Made by a program: the position numbers and the translations under genes | Assembly (NCBI GenBank): GCA_964017065.1 | Contig: OZ024783.1 | Location: forward strand, 15,980,902 to 16,044,901 | Direction of reading: 5' to 3' | Length of the DNA stretch: 64,000 nucleotides | DNA from: Haliclona indistincta | Lineage: Eukaryota > Porifera > Demospongiae > Haplosclerida > Chalinidae | Part shown: one piece after another, positions 23,901-38,900 of the stretch | Numbering within the stretch: the first letter of the stretch is position 1 | How the letters are laid out: each line of letters begins with the position of its first letter | The notes under the pieces: generated by a model | What the model was told of the DNA's origin: nothing | What the model saw: the letters and a program-made list of their open reading frames with translations, nothing else | The model's database searches: none

Positions 23901-26900
23901 CCAATGCTGATGCTCTGTCCAGAATTGTACCATCTCAAGAAACTGACGCCACAGCAGCAGTGAGCATGGATCCTATCGATACCTCCAATTGGGCACCAGT
24001 TTGGACTGACGAAGATCTTCAACACCAGCAAGCTAATGATCCTGACTTGAAGATCATTTTGGAGTGGATGAAGACCTCCAGTGAGAGACCTGCTTTGGTA
24101 CAAGTAAGCGGTAAAGGTTCTATTGTCCGTTCTCTGTGGGCTCAATGGGACTGCTTGGAGTTGAGAGACAATGTCCTGTATAGGCGTTGGGAAGATAATG
24201 TTGGAAATGTTACAATGTTTCAGTTTGTTGTACCACAGGTCCTGGTTGATGATGTTCTACATGCTCTACATGGAGGAATTGGTGGTGGACACCTCGGAAT
24301 CACGAAGACCCTGAGAAAGATACGAGAGCGTTTCTACTGGCCAGGTCTGCAGAAGGACGTGGAGGATTGGTGTCGAAAGTGTGCGAGGTGTGCTCAAGCC
24401 AAGTCCCCTTCTACCTCAGCAAGAGCTCCTCTGGTTCCAAGTGTGGTCGGAGTACCAATGGAAAGAGTAGCGTTGGACATCATTGGACCATTGCCTAAAT
24501 CCAGACGTGGAAACAAATATGTCCTGGTGATCTCTGATTATTTTACTCGCTGGGCAGAAGCTGTCAGTCTTCCGAATCAAGAAGCATCAACAGTGGCTCA
24601 AGCTCTCATGAATGAGTGGATCTGCCGTTATGGAGCTCCTGAATCAATCCATACAGATCAGGGAAGGAACTTCGAGTCCAAGCTGTTCTCTGAGCTCTGT
24701 GATCTACTGGATATTCACAAGACCAGAACTACTCCCTACCATCCTCAGTCAGATGGATTAGTGGAGCGTCTGAATCGTACCCTTAGACAACTGTTGACCA
24801 TTCAGATGCAAAAATGCCCAGAGGATACATGGGATGATCACCTTGCCCCTCTGATGTTAGCTTATCGTTCCAGTATACACGACAGTGTCAAGTTCACACC
24901 ACACTATCTGATGTTTGGACGAGAAGTACGCCTTCCGGTGGATATTATGTTTGGTGGCGAGAGAGCGCCTGGTGAATCTCCAGCTGAATACACAAGCAAT
25001 GTGAGGAGCCGCTTCAGCAGAGCGTATGAGACTGCTAGAGATAATGGACAGGGAGCACAGAAGCGACAGAAAGATCACTATGACCGTAAAGTCACAGGAG
25101 GAAGATATAAGCCTGGTGATTTGGTGTGGCTCTACTGTCCAGCAGTATCTCCTGGAAAGGCTAAGAAATTTCATAGTGGTTGGAAGGGACCATACAAAAT
25201 TCTGAAAGTGATCTCCGACGTGGTCTACCGAATACAGCTGGTTACCCCACCAACCGACAGGAGACGAAGACAACGCTTGGTCGTACACTTCAATCGACTG
25301 AAGCCCTGTTACACGTCGAGTCCAGGAAACCCTACTGAGAAATCTCCAAGTCAACCGAACCCTCCATCTGCTGGCACACCTACCATAGACCCGCCTGTTG
25401 AAGATGATCTGATGGTGCCCATACCAATAGACGAGCCGACATCACAAGTAGCCAATCCAGACACCAACCCAACTTCCCAAGCAACCACTTCAGATGCTGA
25501 TGCGGCTTCAGAAGCAGTCAGTCCAGATCAAGAAGCAGGCACTCGTGGAGGCAGCTGGTCAGGACAACTTCGGCGCACAGTGCGACCGCCAGACTACTAT
25601 CGTCCAGGCTCTTCGTGAGGAGGGGGAGTGGTGTAACGCCGGACAGTCTAGACCTGACTTAGTCATGTTCACAGAACAATCACTGTTGTATTTTCATACA
25701 CATGTCACCTCATCATATGACCTAGCCTAACCTTTAAATATGTGTGCATTGACTGTTGCATGAGAGAGTATTTTCTGAGTCATAATTGTTGCACCGTGTT
25801 CCCGACGCTCTGGCCAGCGCTACAAAAACAACAACTAATAAAGGCTTCCAAACTGCTAAATGTACAGAAAGGTCAACGAACAAGTAGTTCAATCACTTCA
25901 AACACATTGTCTTCATCAGTAACATGCTGATCTGCACACACTCTCAGTTCAATGTCCTCAGTGGTGGTCTCACTGAGTGTCTTGTTGAACCATGGCATGT
26001 TGGGGTGAGTACAGCAGGGAGCCTCCACACCAGGACATTGCTGTCCATCCCATAGTGGATCATTGGAGTATATTACACTAAGATCACAACAAGTGTTATC
26101 ATTATCACCAGTCTCACAGTAGTAGTCACTACCAACAAACAAAGGGGAAACAAAACCACTGCCAGTATTACAAGGACAATTTAGTCTTATATCAGGAATA
26201 AAGACAAGGTTCGCACCAGTAGCATAAGTCCAGATGTGTTTGCGAGGAGCACTGCCATATGTGATGGATACTCCATCAACATACACACCATCAATATTCA
26301 ATAATGAATTAGTAGTATAAGGATAAAAGGTATCTGGTGTACCCAGCTGGTAGCCTCGTAGTTGTCCACATACATGTGAGTAATTCAGTCCTAGTGTGGA
26401 GAACACTGTACTCTGACATCCTCCACCACCAGGTGTTGTTACATTAAAATCACCATCCATTCTACCACAGAGAGTCAGTCCTGAGAAGGTTCGCTGTGTC
26501 AGACACTGAGGGCAGGCGGCACGAGTCTGGGACATGTCGACATAGGCCAATCTCGTCCAGCCTCCCTCTCCTCCACAGTTGGTCCCCTCCATGTCACAGT
26601 AGACCTGCACTAGTGAGCCATTGGGAGCAGTTATCTGGTAGTAGCCTGATGAAGCTGATGGGAAGCAGTGAAGAAACTCCTGACAAGATCTATTCCTGGG
26701 AGGCTTGCAACCTGGAGGACCCAGCAGCTTCTGGACCTGCCCAAGAGTCTGCATCAACTGATTATCCTATAAGATGTCATGTGATGCCAGTGGGAATATA
26801 GACGGCAGGTGTTACTCCACTCACTACACTAACACCACTAGCCAGGAGTAGACAGAAGCAGAACAGCATCATCTCTTTCGTCTGTTTTGTAGCACAGTTT

Positions 26901-29900
26901 CCAGGAATATATACAAAACTACTGAACTGTCAACAACTACTAGTCATAAGTTATATATCAAACACAATTTACCAGATCAAAACATAAGTTATAAACTTAT
27001 AGTGGTGTACGAATTCCTAAGTGGTCTAACTAAATTTGTGAAATGTCTTACTATGACATTTCAATGTATTGACAAGGTAATTAAACAACTGTAGTAATAA
27101 GGAATCTCGTGACAAGTTCTGTTCTTTGGAGGGTTGCAACCTGGTGGACCCAGCTGCTGCTGAGTAATAAGTAGTGAGCTACGTGGTGAGCCTGGAATAC
27201 TCACCATAGAGTTATATGGATGATAGAGCCAGGTTAAGGTATGACTTTTAGTTCACCTTGTATACCACTCAGGCACCTTTAGTTTTGCGTCAATGTACAG
27301 TTGCTATGGTAATAAATTAGATATTATTGTTTGCAGATCATATGAGCTAAATAACTCCTCTGCAGTAAGTAACCACTTCGCTGCGCACGGTTGTCATAAC
27401 AACTGCGTCTGGTTTATAAAATCCATATGACCATTGTACTTGGTATCTAACTACTACACATACTGTGAGTATCACAAAAACACTAACATTAAAAATTCAA
27501 CATAGCTACCATTGTGGAACTCAATTTCATGCATTCCATAATAATTTCACAATAATTTCAACACTACATAACTACGGCACAACGAAGCTATAGGCATTAT
27601 TATGTTAGACAGTATGCTCTTGCCTACTATCTAGCATACATAAAGTACGATCACTTGAAGAGGAGTGTCTTCATCAACAACGTCTTGATCTGCACACACT
27701 CTCAGTTCAATGTCCTCAGTGGTGGTCTCACTGAGTGTCTTGTTGAACCATGGCATGTTGGGGTGAGTACAGCAGGGAGCCTCCTCACCAGGACATTGCT
27801 GTCCATCCCATAGCGTGTCATTGGAGTACAGATACTCATGATCACAACAAGAATAATCGTGGTCACCAGTCTCACAGTAGTATTCGCTACCAACAAATGA
27901 AGGAGTGTTGTAAAAAGTGCCATTGTTACAAGGACAGTTATAGTGTGCACTCAGAGGAATATACTTAAGATTTACACCATTAGCATAAGTCCAAATATGC
28001 TTGCGAGGGTTAGTATCATATGTGATAGATGCACCATCAACATAAGCATTATCAATAGGTAACGATTCCATATAAATGCGGCCAAACGCATCTGGTGTGC
28101 CATCTTGATAGCCTCGTAGTTGTCCACACACTTTAGAGTAGTTCAGTCCTAGTGTGGAGAACACTGTGCTCTGACATCCTCCACCACCAAGTGTTGTCAC
28201 ACTAAAATCACCATCCATTCTGCCACAGAGAGTCAGTCCAGAGAGGGTTCGCTGTGTCAGTCCCTGAGGGCAGGTGACACCAGACTGTGACATGTTGACA
28301 TAGGCCACTCTCGTCCAGCCTCCCTCTCCTCCACAGTTGGTCCCCTCCATGTCACAGTAGACCTGCACTAGTGAGCCATTGGGAGGAGTTATCTGGTAGT
28401 AGCCTGAGGGAGCTGATGGGAAGCAGTGAAGAATCTCCTGACAAGATTTACAATATGGAGGGTTGCAACACGGAGGACCCAGCTGCTGTTGGACCACCTC
28501 GAGGGTCTCTATCAACTGTTCATCCTGCAATGGGTCATACTGACCACACTCAGAGAATTCGTCACTTGTGGACTCGTAGATGACTGGAGTTATTCCACTG
28601 ACACCATTAGCCATCAGAAAGCAGTAGAAGAACAACATACAGACCGGTTTAACTGCCATCATTATGAATGCTGAATGCAATGCAAAGTGTTTTCTGATCC
28701 TTAAAAGCAGCTATTAAATAGAACGTAACACATCATTGATCTTTTTTTTCCTTTCAATACATTGTTTGTTTATACTTGAAAAATTACCATAATGTAATCA
28801 TGATTGCTATGCAGGTCATGTGCAGTGTTTCAATCACATTGAGTGATGATACAGTGTAATTCTATATTTTGTCATCAAGTTTGCCTTGTCGATGATAGCT
28901 AGTTTATCCATTGTCAAACACTACAGTTAAAGCACATTTAATTCAAAAATGTACTATAATAATTATACTCAAATATCTCTTACCTTCCACATTCTCTATG
29001 GTAAAGAAAGAAATTAACTAAAAAATTAGTATACCCTTGAACGAAACTTGTGACGTACAAAATGTGCAATGCTGTCCAACAGGGTAATTGTCACCTGGTG
29101 ATGAGTTCTGCACATCCAAAGATACTTAAATCTGCTCTATGGCATTTTCCCATCGTTACAGCACTTCTAAAATTGCTTTATAAGCATACAGGGCTCAGTC
29201 TCACAAAAGTTCGCAATAAAAAAACTGTTGCGCAAACTGATGTGACGTACTGTATGTACTGTACAAAAAAATTATATTGATGTACTGTATGGCACTGTAG
29301 CAGTAGTACAACAGACTTTTAAAATTCGGTCACTAAGGTTTTAACTGTATTTTCAGTCAAAGTGGATTGAATTGTTTCTAGTTGTTGTTCAAAACAGGTA
29401 CAAATTAATCCAAACTCACTGTGCAACCTTTAATTGAGCGAACTCTGCAGGCTCAATCTTGATTACTATGCGGTGTTGGTTTGACACCTTAAACCCTGAT
29501 AACACTGCAGGTTGGATCTGAGCCAAACCGAACCTTGCCACACTTTATCATAAAAGATTTGTCACAACCACTGGCCTACCTATAGCTGGGATGCCGCGAT
29601 GTTGCAATTCAGTTAAGTTGTAACACAGTCGAAGATTTAGTAACAATTCCCTACTTGACTTGTATTGGTCTGTTCAGCATGATAAAACCTTGACCTTCGT
29701 ATATGGATATTGTTTTCTACCTACTTGCCTCACTAATATTACTACAAGCATGCAATTTACTCGGAAAAATCAAGTCATCAGCCATCTTGTGAGACAAAAA
29801 ATTAATGAAGCATGCAAAACACAACTGTTAAAGCAAATACACACATGTACAAATACATTAACCAAAATTAATACATTACGTGAAAGTGCCCAAAACTAAC

Positions 29901-32900
29901 TTCTAAATAAAAACATGCAAAGTGTGTCTTAGCTGACATTACGTGACCATACGTGACCAGCATGCATTCGTGGATGATGCATAATTATGTGTATGTGTTT
30001 TCACAATAAAACATTTGACCTTTGTATACTCTTATATACTACATGATATTGCTTCACTATTTCTAGCTACTATTAACCATGCACTTTACCAAGAGTAGAA
30101 TATAATTGTATTATTTTAAGAAGAGTGTTGAACCTTCGATATTCGTGCAGAAACACTGTGTAAAAAGTAATGTGATTTCCTGTGTGGTTTCACGAGAGAC
30201 AACCTTGTGAATGTGCTGTAATCTTGTGGTCTCTACTCCTAATCTTAAAATTTCCACGTGGTCTCTACCCACAATCAGGGTATACATGATTGTGTTAATT
30301 TGTGTATATACTCTTGACTGTACTCAAGTCTCTAGAATCAAAGCCATTATGTGTGAATGAAACCAATAAAACACATCACAGCATATAGTTTATTTTGATG
30401 CACATAGTACATACAAACTTAATACATTAAATTAATTATTAAAGCATTCCCATTATGTTAACTATGTGATAAGTGCCCAAACATCAACTTTAAATATAAA
30501 CATGATCAAGTTTTAAATATAAACGTGTGAAGTGTGTCTTAGCTGACGTTATTTGTTCGTACGTGACCAACATGCATACAAGTATGATGGTAAAGTAAAC
30601 AATATCCAAACACATCACAAAACATAATTATATCATGGCATTATTATAATGTGTGCTTATAGAAACAGATCTATACTACTGTACTGTACATGCATGTATA
30701 ATGTAAAGAAGATAGAAATGGTCTAACCTTCTGATATCCACTGATCAGTTTCTCCTGTTCGTTGAGATCTTTCTGCAATGACTGACTTCCTCCGCTCTCT
30801 CCCTTCTTGTCCTTACTGCTCTGGTGCTATAGAAACACAAAAATGTCACCAGCACACCATATAAGACAGTGCCATAAGCTTTAATCTGGTAACATTCTTA
30901 TACGCACTCAATTCCTTAAGCACTGTATTGATACTGTGCAAATACATTAGAATAGCCAGTGACTGTTGAGCACTATTCTCTCATGATTTTCTGTCTCAAT
31001 TGTCTGTCTCATATACATGTAAGTACAATCATATAATGTGCAGCAGTGGACTTGAAATTCCATCAAAATCAATAGGTTAAAAAGATGACTAAAATTGGAA
31101 GCTACACCCATTCCTGATGGATTTTCACTGCTGCTAATACAGAAAATTGATCAAGACCATATACGTGCATCCTGTACAAACTATTTCCTAGCATTGCTAA
31201 TGGTTTCATAGCTAAAATACTGTTTATAATGTGACACAGTGTTTTGTGCTACGTTGTGTTGCTAATTCAAATTATATTGCAACGTCACATGGAAATAGAA
31301 CAAATTTTATATAACTACATTGAATTGACGCAACATAGCGCAAGACACTGCGTCACATTGTAAACCATCCTTAAAGAGGTGCGATCCAACTCTTCACACC
31401 ACTAGATTCACCACTGGTGTGAGATTATTACAGCAGCTGTTGTGTTAGCTCGAAAAATTAAATAATACATAACAGATAGTAGTTTTTATGTCGTGTGTGC
31501 ACAAAATAATATTAATTTTATTAAAACTATCTCATTTAACAAACAATTCGAACACTTGAAGAGAAGAACCTTCCTGAATAACAGGTTGATCTACACACAG
31601 TCTCAGTTCAATGTCCTCGGTGGAGGTCTCAATGAGTGTATTGTTGAACCACTGTATGTTGGGGTGAGTACAGCAGGGAGCCTGCATGTACATAAGGACA
31701 TCGCTGCGACATGTTGATATAATTTTATTCCAAACTCGTCCAGCCTCTCTCTCCTCCACAGTTGGTCCCCTCCATGTCACAGTAGACCTGCACTAGTGAG
31801 CCATTGGGAGCTGTTATCTGGTAGTAGCCTGAGGGAGCTGATGGGAAGCAGTGAAGAATCTCCTGACAAGATCTGTTCTTGAGAAAAACACAGTCCAACC
31901 CCTGTCAACTGCTCATCTTGCAGTGGGTCATACTGACCACACTCAGAGGATACTCTAGCAGGATAGGTGACTGGAGTGAACCCACTCACTACACTAACAC
32001 CACCAGCCAGCAGTAGATAGTAGTAGAGCAACACAAGTTAAACCGTCATTCTCTTACAGTATCATACTAATAAATTTTTTTAGCTGAGATGGTGACTCAA
32101 TGATTCGGTAGGAAATATGTTTGAAAAATGATGCACTAACAAGTAGACTACATGAAACATGACATATCACATGTATTATAAAAGTGACTATAGACTTGTT
32201 CATACTTATTATTGACTACTAATGTGACATAACCTAGTCGCCTGTCACAAGCATCAATACATGCACATCCTTTGAGAGCATACCATTATCATACGATCAT
32301 AAGATAAAATAACTCTTCAATGGTGCAGTGCATGTGAACATTTACACATGTATGAACACGCAATAGACAGACACCATTCAGTAACAGTGCTACTAGGAGT
32401 AGTCACAGGATAGACAGCAGTATTGGAAACTGAAGACAACAGTACGAAGCCGCTCAAGAACAGAAGCCGCCGGCGAGAAGATCTTGCTCCTCTCAGCACT
32501 GCTGATCGTAGGAGAAAAAGAATATTCGGTAACGGATCTAGTTGGGAACCTTAAATTACCTGCTTCCAATTTCTGGAGACAGGCGAAAGTTTACAAAATA
32601 AGCAGTAGATGGATTGCAAGTCGGTAAAAACCCGGTTAAGAAGTACCGAGGTGGACACCCTCAGATAGACCACGATTCGTCACCCAAATCTCGAATTTTC
32701 TTAAGGATCGGATGGTTGACTTTGCTGCGAAAACCAGCCATTACGAACTACTTGAAATCTGTCCATACTTCCATTCTAACTTTTCTTGGAACACAACATC
32801 ACTATGTGATCAACAATGAACATCCATGGCTGTTCTATCCTCTAAAGATTGATCTTCCAATTGACATTCACGAAAAAAGACAGAGACCACATCAAACGAT

Positions 32901-35900
32901 ACAAAAATCTCGTCTTTGTTTTCTGATGAACTGGAAAAATTCTTTAGCATTCTCCACTACTGATTGTGACATGCCTATTAAAATGAGTTTAGTATTATAG
33001 AGAGATGGAATATTGGAGAGTTACCAAACAACCTGACTTGTCTCAGTGCTACCGCTGGTTGGTGGATCTTAGATTGTTTATAGTCGCGTGCTTCAACCTC
33101 TTTTAATATTAAATGAAACCTAAGTTCCAATCTCTTTTGTGCTTCGCAAGTTAACATATAAAATACCATAACAACAGAAATACCGTACTGCATAGACAAA
33201 ATACCGCTAAGTACAACCAACAATTCTTAGAAAAAAGAACAAAATATAAATCATAGCAGAACACTATTTCAGCAATTTTGGCAATAACAAGACCGTGATT
33301 TTAGTGTATAAAGAGCTCGATCAATTCAAGACGAATATCTTCATTATGAATTCCAGCATTTGCACACACTCTCAGTTCAATGTCCTCAGTGGTGGTCTCA
33401 CTGAGTGCCTTGTGGAACCATGGCATGTTGGGGTGAGTACAGCAGGGAGCCTCCACACCAGGACATTGCTGTCCATCCCATAGTGGATCATTGGAATATA
33501 AGACATCATTAACACAGCAACTGCCATCATTGCCACCAGTCTCACAATAGTAGTCACTACCAACAAATGGAGGAGGAACTAATCCACTGCCATTATTACA
33601 AGGACAATTAAATTCTGGATTTCCTGAAAGCTTTAATCCATTAGCATAAGTCCAGATGTGCTTGCGTAGAGCACTGCCATACGTGATAGACACACCATCA
33701 ACATATGGTTTGTTAATAGAATAGCCAAAACGATAATAAGATTTAAAACCTTCTGGTGTACCAAACTGATAGCCTCGTACTTGTCCACACACTTTAGAGT
33801 AGCTTAGGCCCAGTGTGGAGAACACTGCCCTCTTACATCCTGCATTGTTCCTGCCACAGAGAGTCAGTCCTGAGTTGATATATTGTGTCAGTCTCTGAGG
33901 GCAGGTGGCACCAGACTGTGACATATTGACATAGGCCACTCTCGTCCAGCCTCCCTCTCCTCCACAGTTGGTTCCCTCCATGTCACAGTAGACCTGCACT
34001 AGTGAGCCATTGGGAGCATTTATCTGGTAGTAGCCTGAGAGAGCTGATGGGAAGCAGTGAAGAATCTCCTGACAAGATCTGTTCCTGGGAGGGTTGCAAC
34101 TCGGAAAACCAAGCTGCTGATGAGCATGACCAAGAGCCTCTGTCAACTGTTCATCCTGCAGTAGGTCATACTGACCACACTCAGAGGATACTCTAGCAGG
34201 ATAGGTGACTGGAGTGAACCCACTCACTATACTAACACTACCAGCCAGCAGTAGATAGTAGCAGAAAAGCACCATAAATTTAACAGCCATTCTCTTACAG
34301 TATACTGTACTATAGGAAGTTAATAAACTAATAATTTATTCAGAGGTGTGTTGTTGCTACGGTGTTCTGCAGGAAGTATCCTTTTTGAAATGATGCATGA
34401 ACAAGCGTGCTATATATGTCACTTGTGTATCACAGGAATAGTGGTGATGTAATGTGACATAATCTAGTTGGCTGTCATGATATCACTAGTATATTAAAGG
34501 AATTGATCAGAGGAACTATTATTGGATAGTGATTGTGGTTTTGTTAGTCGCACATGTCCATCCAGTGAGACAATACTGGATAATGTGACCGGAGTACTGC
34601 TGGTTGATGCTTAGATGCCTGTGTCATGACAGCGAAATTTGAACAGAAATGAGACAGCCAAAAACAGCGCTATGAACACAAAGATGTATTCCATACCATT
34701 ATAGGTTATGCTATGGCACTGCCTTATGGCATCTCAGGCCTGCTCGAACTCATGTTACAGCCATCAGCACGAAAGCAGCTAATGATCACCAGGACTATCA
34801 TCATGATCACCAGGACGATCACCATGATCACCATGATCACGAGGACGATCACTATGATCACCAGGACGATCACCATGATCACCAGGATCGCCATATAAAA
34901 TAGGCGTTTTATTGACGTCTTAATTAATTCTAACAACGTGCCAATAACAATACCAGCCAACAATAGATAGTAGCAAAAAAGCTGGTCTAAATGACACGTC
35001 TTCAAATATTGGAAATGAACTAAAGAAATTGTGCTAGTGTTTAAAAAGACTACATTTGAACAGTGTAACATGAGTGTAGCACGATGTTGACAGAGACACC
35101 TGCGGGATGATTATCTCGGCCGGCACCAATTGGCAGAAAAGTCGGGAAATAACTTCTAGAATCCATCTCTTCATCAAACTTATGAGTTCCTAGAGAGACA
35201 CTAATAGCCATTGCTTAGATTGGTAAATTTGAATTTGAACCTACGAAAGAAGCTGTTGATACTACTTGTACAACAAGCAAGAACTAGAAGATAGCCCAAC
35301 TTTACCCACATTTTGGAACGCTATCCCATATCTCAGTCTATATTTAAACCATATAATCCGATACCTAAAACAGCACTCAATCAAACCTGTGCCAGGCAAA
35401 TAGAAAAACTTTAAAGCTTTCCAAGTGACAGGCGTTCAAAATTTGAAAAACCATGTTTTTAACACTGCCAATACAATTGCAATTGAGCGACGAACGCTGA
35501 ATTTTGAACCCCGTTTTGGAACGTCTTCCCGCTGCTTTTCTACAACGATTTTCAGGCTAATCAGTACTCAACAAGCTCTCTGGAGGGTAAGAAAATATAA
35601 ATTTATATTGTCGTCAGCCAGGATGCCTGTTAGAAGTCCATCTCCCAATAGAACTAATACATTAACTAAGGGAAAAATACGGACACAAGTTGAATTAGTA
35701 TACGGAAATGGTAACAGGATGTCGTTATTAGCTGGCAATGCTTAACAAAGTAGATTCAAACAGACTTTTGTGGACGACATCAGAAGTTATGAATAATGAA
35801 TCTATAAACGTGTTCGAATAATGGGCGCTGGGTTAAAGATTTCCCTCCTCGACACTCGTGTATTCATCCTCAGGCAGTATTTTTGGTCCACAAATGATGT

Positions 35901-38900
35901 TGTAGAAACAGTACAATGGATACAGCTATGAAGACACATGAGCAATCATGTAACCGAACAGCATTCAAATAGTGTTTGCAGAGTACGGTGCATTGAACTC
36001 TGGAAACTAAACTCCGAACTCTAAACGTTGCAAATGCGCGATCAATTCGCATTGACATCAAACGGTTCCTGACCATTAAACCGTTAAATGAACACAAGTT
36101 ACACAATAAGAGTAGAAGAGTAATAATTAGAATACTGAATCCTGCAGTAAAGACTCAACGGCATACAAGCTGACCGATCAAATTACATTAAAATGTAAGG
36201 GAGGTACAATAATATATAGCTACACATCAAAATCAATCAAGCAGTACAAGCTACTGTATAAAGAGTTCAATAACTTGAACTAGAGTGTCTTCGTCAGAAA
36301 TTCGATCATCTCCAAATAACCTCAATTCAATGTCCTCAGTGGTGGTCTCACTGAGTGTCGTGTTGAACCATGGCATGTTGGGGTGAACACAGCAGGGAGC
36401 CTCCTCACCAGGACATTGCTGTCCATCCCATAGTGTGTCATTAGAGTATAGAATACGATTGCAACAAGTATAAACATTGTTACCAGTCTCACAATAGTAG
36501 TCATTACCGACAAATGGAGGAGTATCAAATCCACTGCCATTATTACAAGGACAATTAAATGCTGAATTAGTTGCCAAGAGATACAGCCCATTAGCATAAG
36601 TCCAGATGTGTTTACGAGGAGAATTACCATATGTGATGGATGCACCATCAACGTAAATATCATCAATGGTTGGACGAGGGTTGTTAATTTTGTAGTAAGG
36701 ATTAAAGCCATCTGGTAGACCAAACTGATAACCTCGCAATTGACCACACACACGAGAGTACCTCAGTCCCAGTGTGGAAAACACTGCGCTCTGATATCCT
36801 GCACTATTCCTGCCACAGAGAGTCAGTCCTGAGAAGTCTTTCTGCGTCAGCTCCTGAGGGCAGGCGGCACCAGACTGTGACATGTTGACATAGGCCACTC
36901 TTGTCCAGCCTCCCTCTCCTCCACAGTTGGTCCCCTCCATGTCACAGTGGACCTGCACTAGTGAGCCATTGGGAGCAGTTATCTGGTAGTAGCCTGAGGG
37001 AGCTGATGGGAAGCAGTGAAGAATCTTCTGACAAGATCTGTTCCTGGGAGGGTTGCAACCAGGAGGACCCAGCTGCTGGTGGACTTGCCTAAGAGCCTCT
37101 GTCAACTGTTCATCTTGCAGTGGGTCATACTGACCACACTCAGAGGATACTCTAGCAGGATAGGTGACTGGAGTGAACCCACTCACTACACTAACACCAC
37201 CAGCCAGCACGAGATAGTAGTAGAGTAACACAAGTTTAACCGCCATTCTCTTACAGTATCATACTAATAAATATTTTTTGAGCTGAGATGTTGACACAAT
37301 GATCAAACATGTTCTGCAGGAAACATGTTGGAATAATGATGCACTAACAAGTAGACTACATGTACATGACATATCACAGGTATATCAAAGTAATGTACTG
37401 ATTGTAGTCTAGTTCATACATATTTTTGACTAGTAATGTGAAATAATCTAGACTAACTGTCTGTCACAAGCATCAATACATACCCATCCTGTGAGAACAT
37501 ACCATTTTCATACGATCATAACATAAAGAACTCTCATCAATGGTGCAGCGCATGTAACACTAAAGTTCTTATGAACACATACGGTATAGACACCATTCAG
37601 TAACAGTGCTACTAGGAGTAGTTACAGGATAGACAGCAGTATTGGACGCTGAAGATACCAGTACTCACTGCATGAGCTGCTTATATACTTCAGTAATTTC
37701 TATAGCACACTTGGGCAGGCACCATGTGCACATACCAGGCACAGCATGGAGGAGTACTTTATCGACAAACCTGACTTGCTTACAAGCTCTGAAGACAAGC
37801 AAAAGTTACAAGAGGAGCAGTAGATGGATTGCAAGTCGGTTAAAACCCGGATAAGAAGTACCAAGGTGGATTATTATGTCGTCCTCAGATGGACCATGAT
37901 TCATCACCTCAATCTCGTATTGTCTTAGGATCAAAATTGGTTAAATTTGCTTCGAATAACCACATAGCCATTATGAACTGCTTGAAAACTGTTCATACTA
38001 CCACTTTAACTTTGTCTTTGCACACAACATCAATATGTCATCAACATCCAAAGTTGTTCTATTATCATTGCCGATCGGCAATGATATGTAGGGATGACCT
38101 CGAATTAAGATGGCGGCTATACTCATGTGTGAAAATGAGTTTTCGCACATATCTCTACTACAATACATCTATACTGCATTGTAACTATCTCTAAGTGACT
38201 CTGAATCCTCTAAAGATTGATCTTGCAATTGACGTTTCTAGTCACATCCACAAGGTTGGCTGGAATATTCATGAAAAAGACAGAGACCACATCAAACGAT
38301 AAAAGAATCTCATCTTTTTGTTTTCTGACGAAGTGGACAAATTCTTCACTACTGATGGTGACATAACTATTAAAGGAGCTTATTAGGATTACAGAGAGAT
38401 GAGAGTTACCAAACAAGGTGACTGGTCTCAGTACTACTGCTGGTTGTTGCATCTTCGATTTTTATCGTCACAAACTTCGTTTCAGAGCACCTTGGGAATA
38501 AAAATCTACAGCTTCAGCTATGCGCGCAGAAAAGCACATCAGTAAATCGATTCATGCAGTGCTGTAAAGTCCAGTAGTTGTCTTGGTTCAACATTGAAAG
38601 AGCATAACTGTGACTGGTTGTCTCAGTCCCTTGATTGTATGTGGTTCATTAGCCACAACAAGTATGCATGATATCGATAATAAGTACTCAAATATTTAAC
38701 TAGCAAACGTTTGTGGAATGTCTTGCTGCAGCTTTTCTTCAACGTTTTCAAGGCTGATCAGTAGCCAATAAGCTGAATTTTGCTTTCTGGTATAAGCAAA
38801 TATAAAGTTAGGACGCCTGTTAGAATTTCACCTCCCAATAGAAATAATACATTAAATTAATAAAAAAAAGAATACGGACACAAGTAGAATTATTAAGGAA

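Larger units (their letters stand above)
20405..25824 (+). mobile_element. complete Ty3/gypsy retrotransposon with identical LTRs
   Basis: 5420 bp from TG at 20405 to CA at 25824, flanked by AAAA on both sides (a 4-bp duplication is possible but in an A-rich site). Both LTRs are 193 bp and I find no difference between them, indicating very recent insertion. The gag and pol frames are intact. It sits 48 bp downstream of the stop of broken fibrinogen-related copy 3. Confidence 0.92.

Noticed and set aside
32317..32499. Minus-strand peptide SNTAVYPVTTPSSTVTEWC in the spacers, as a possible exon
   Set aside because: It recurs in most spacer units, but the copy at about 40790 has indels that break the frame, so the repetition reflects DNA duplication and not protein conservation.
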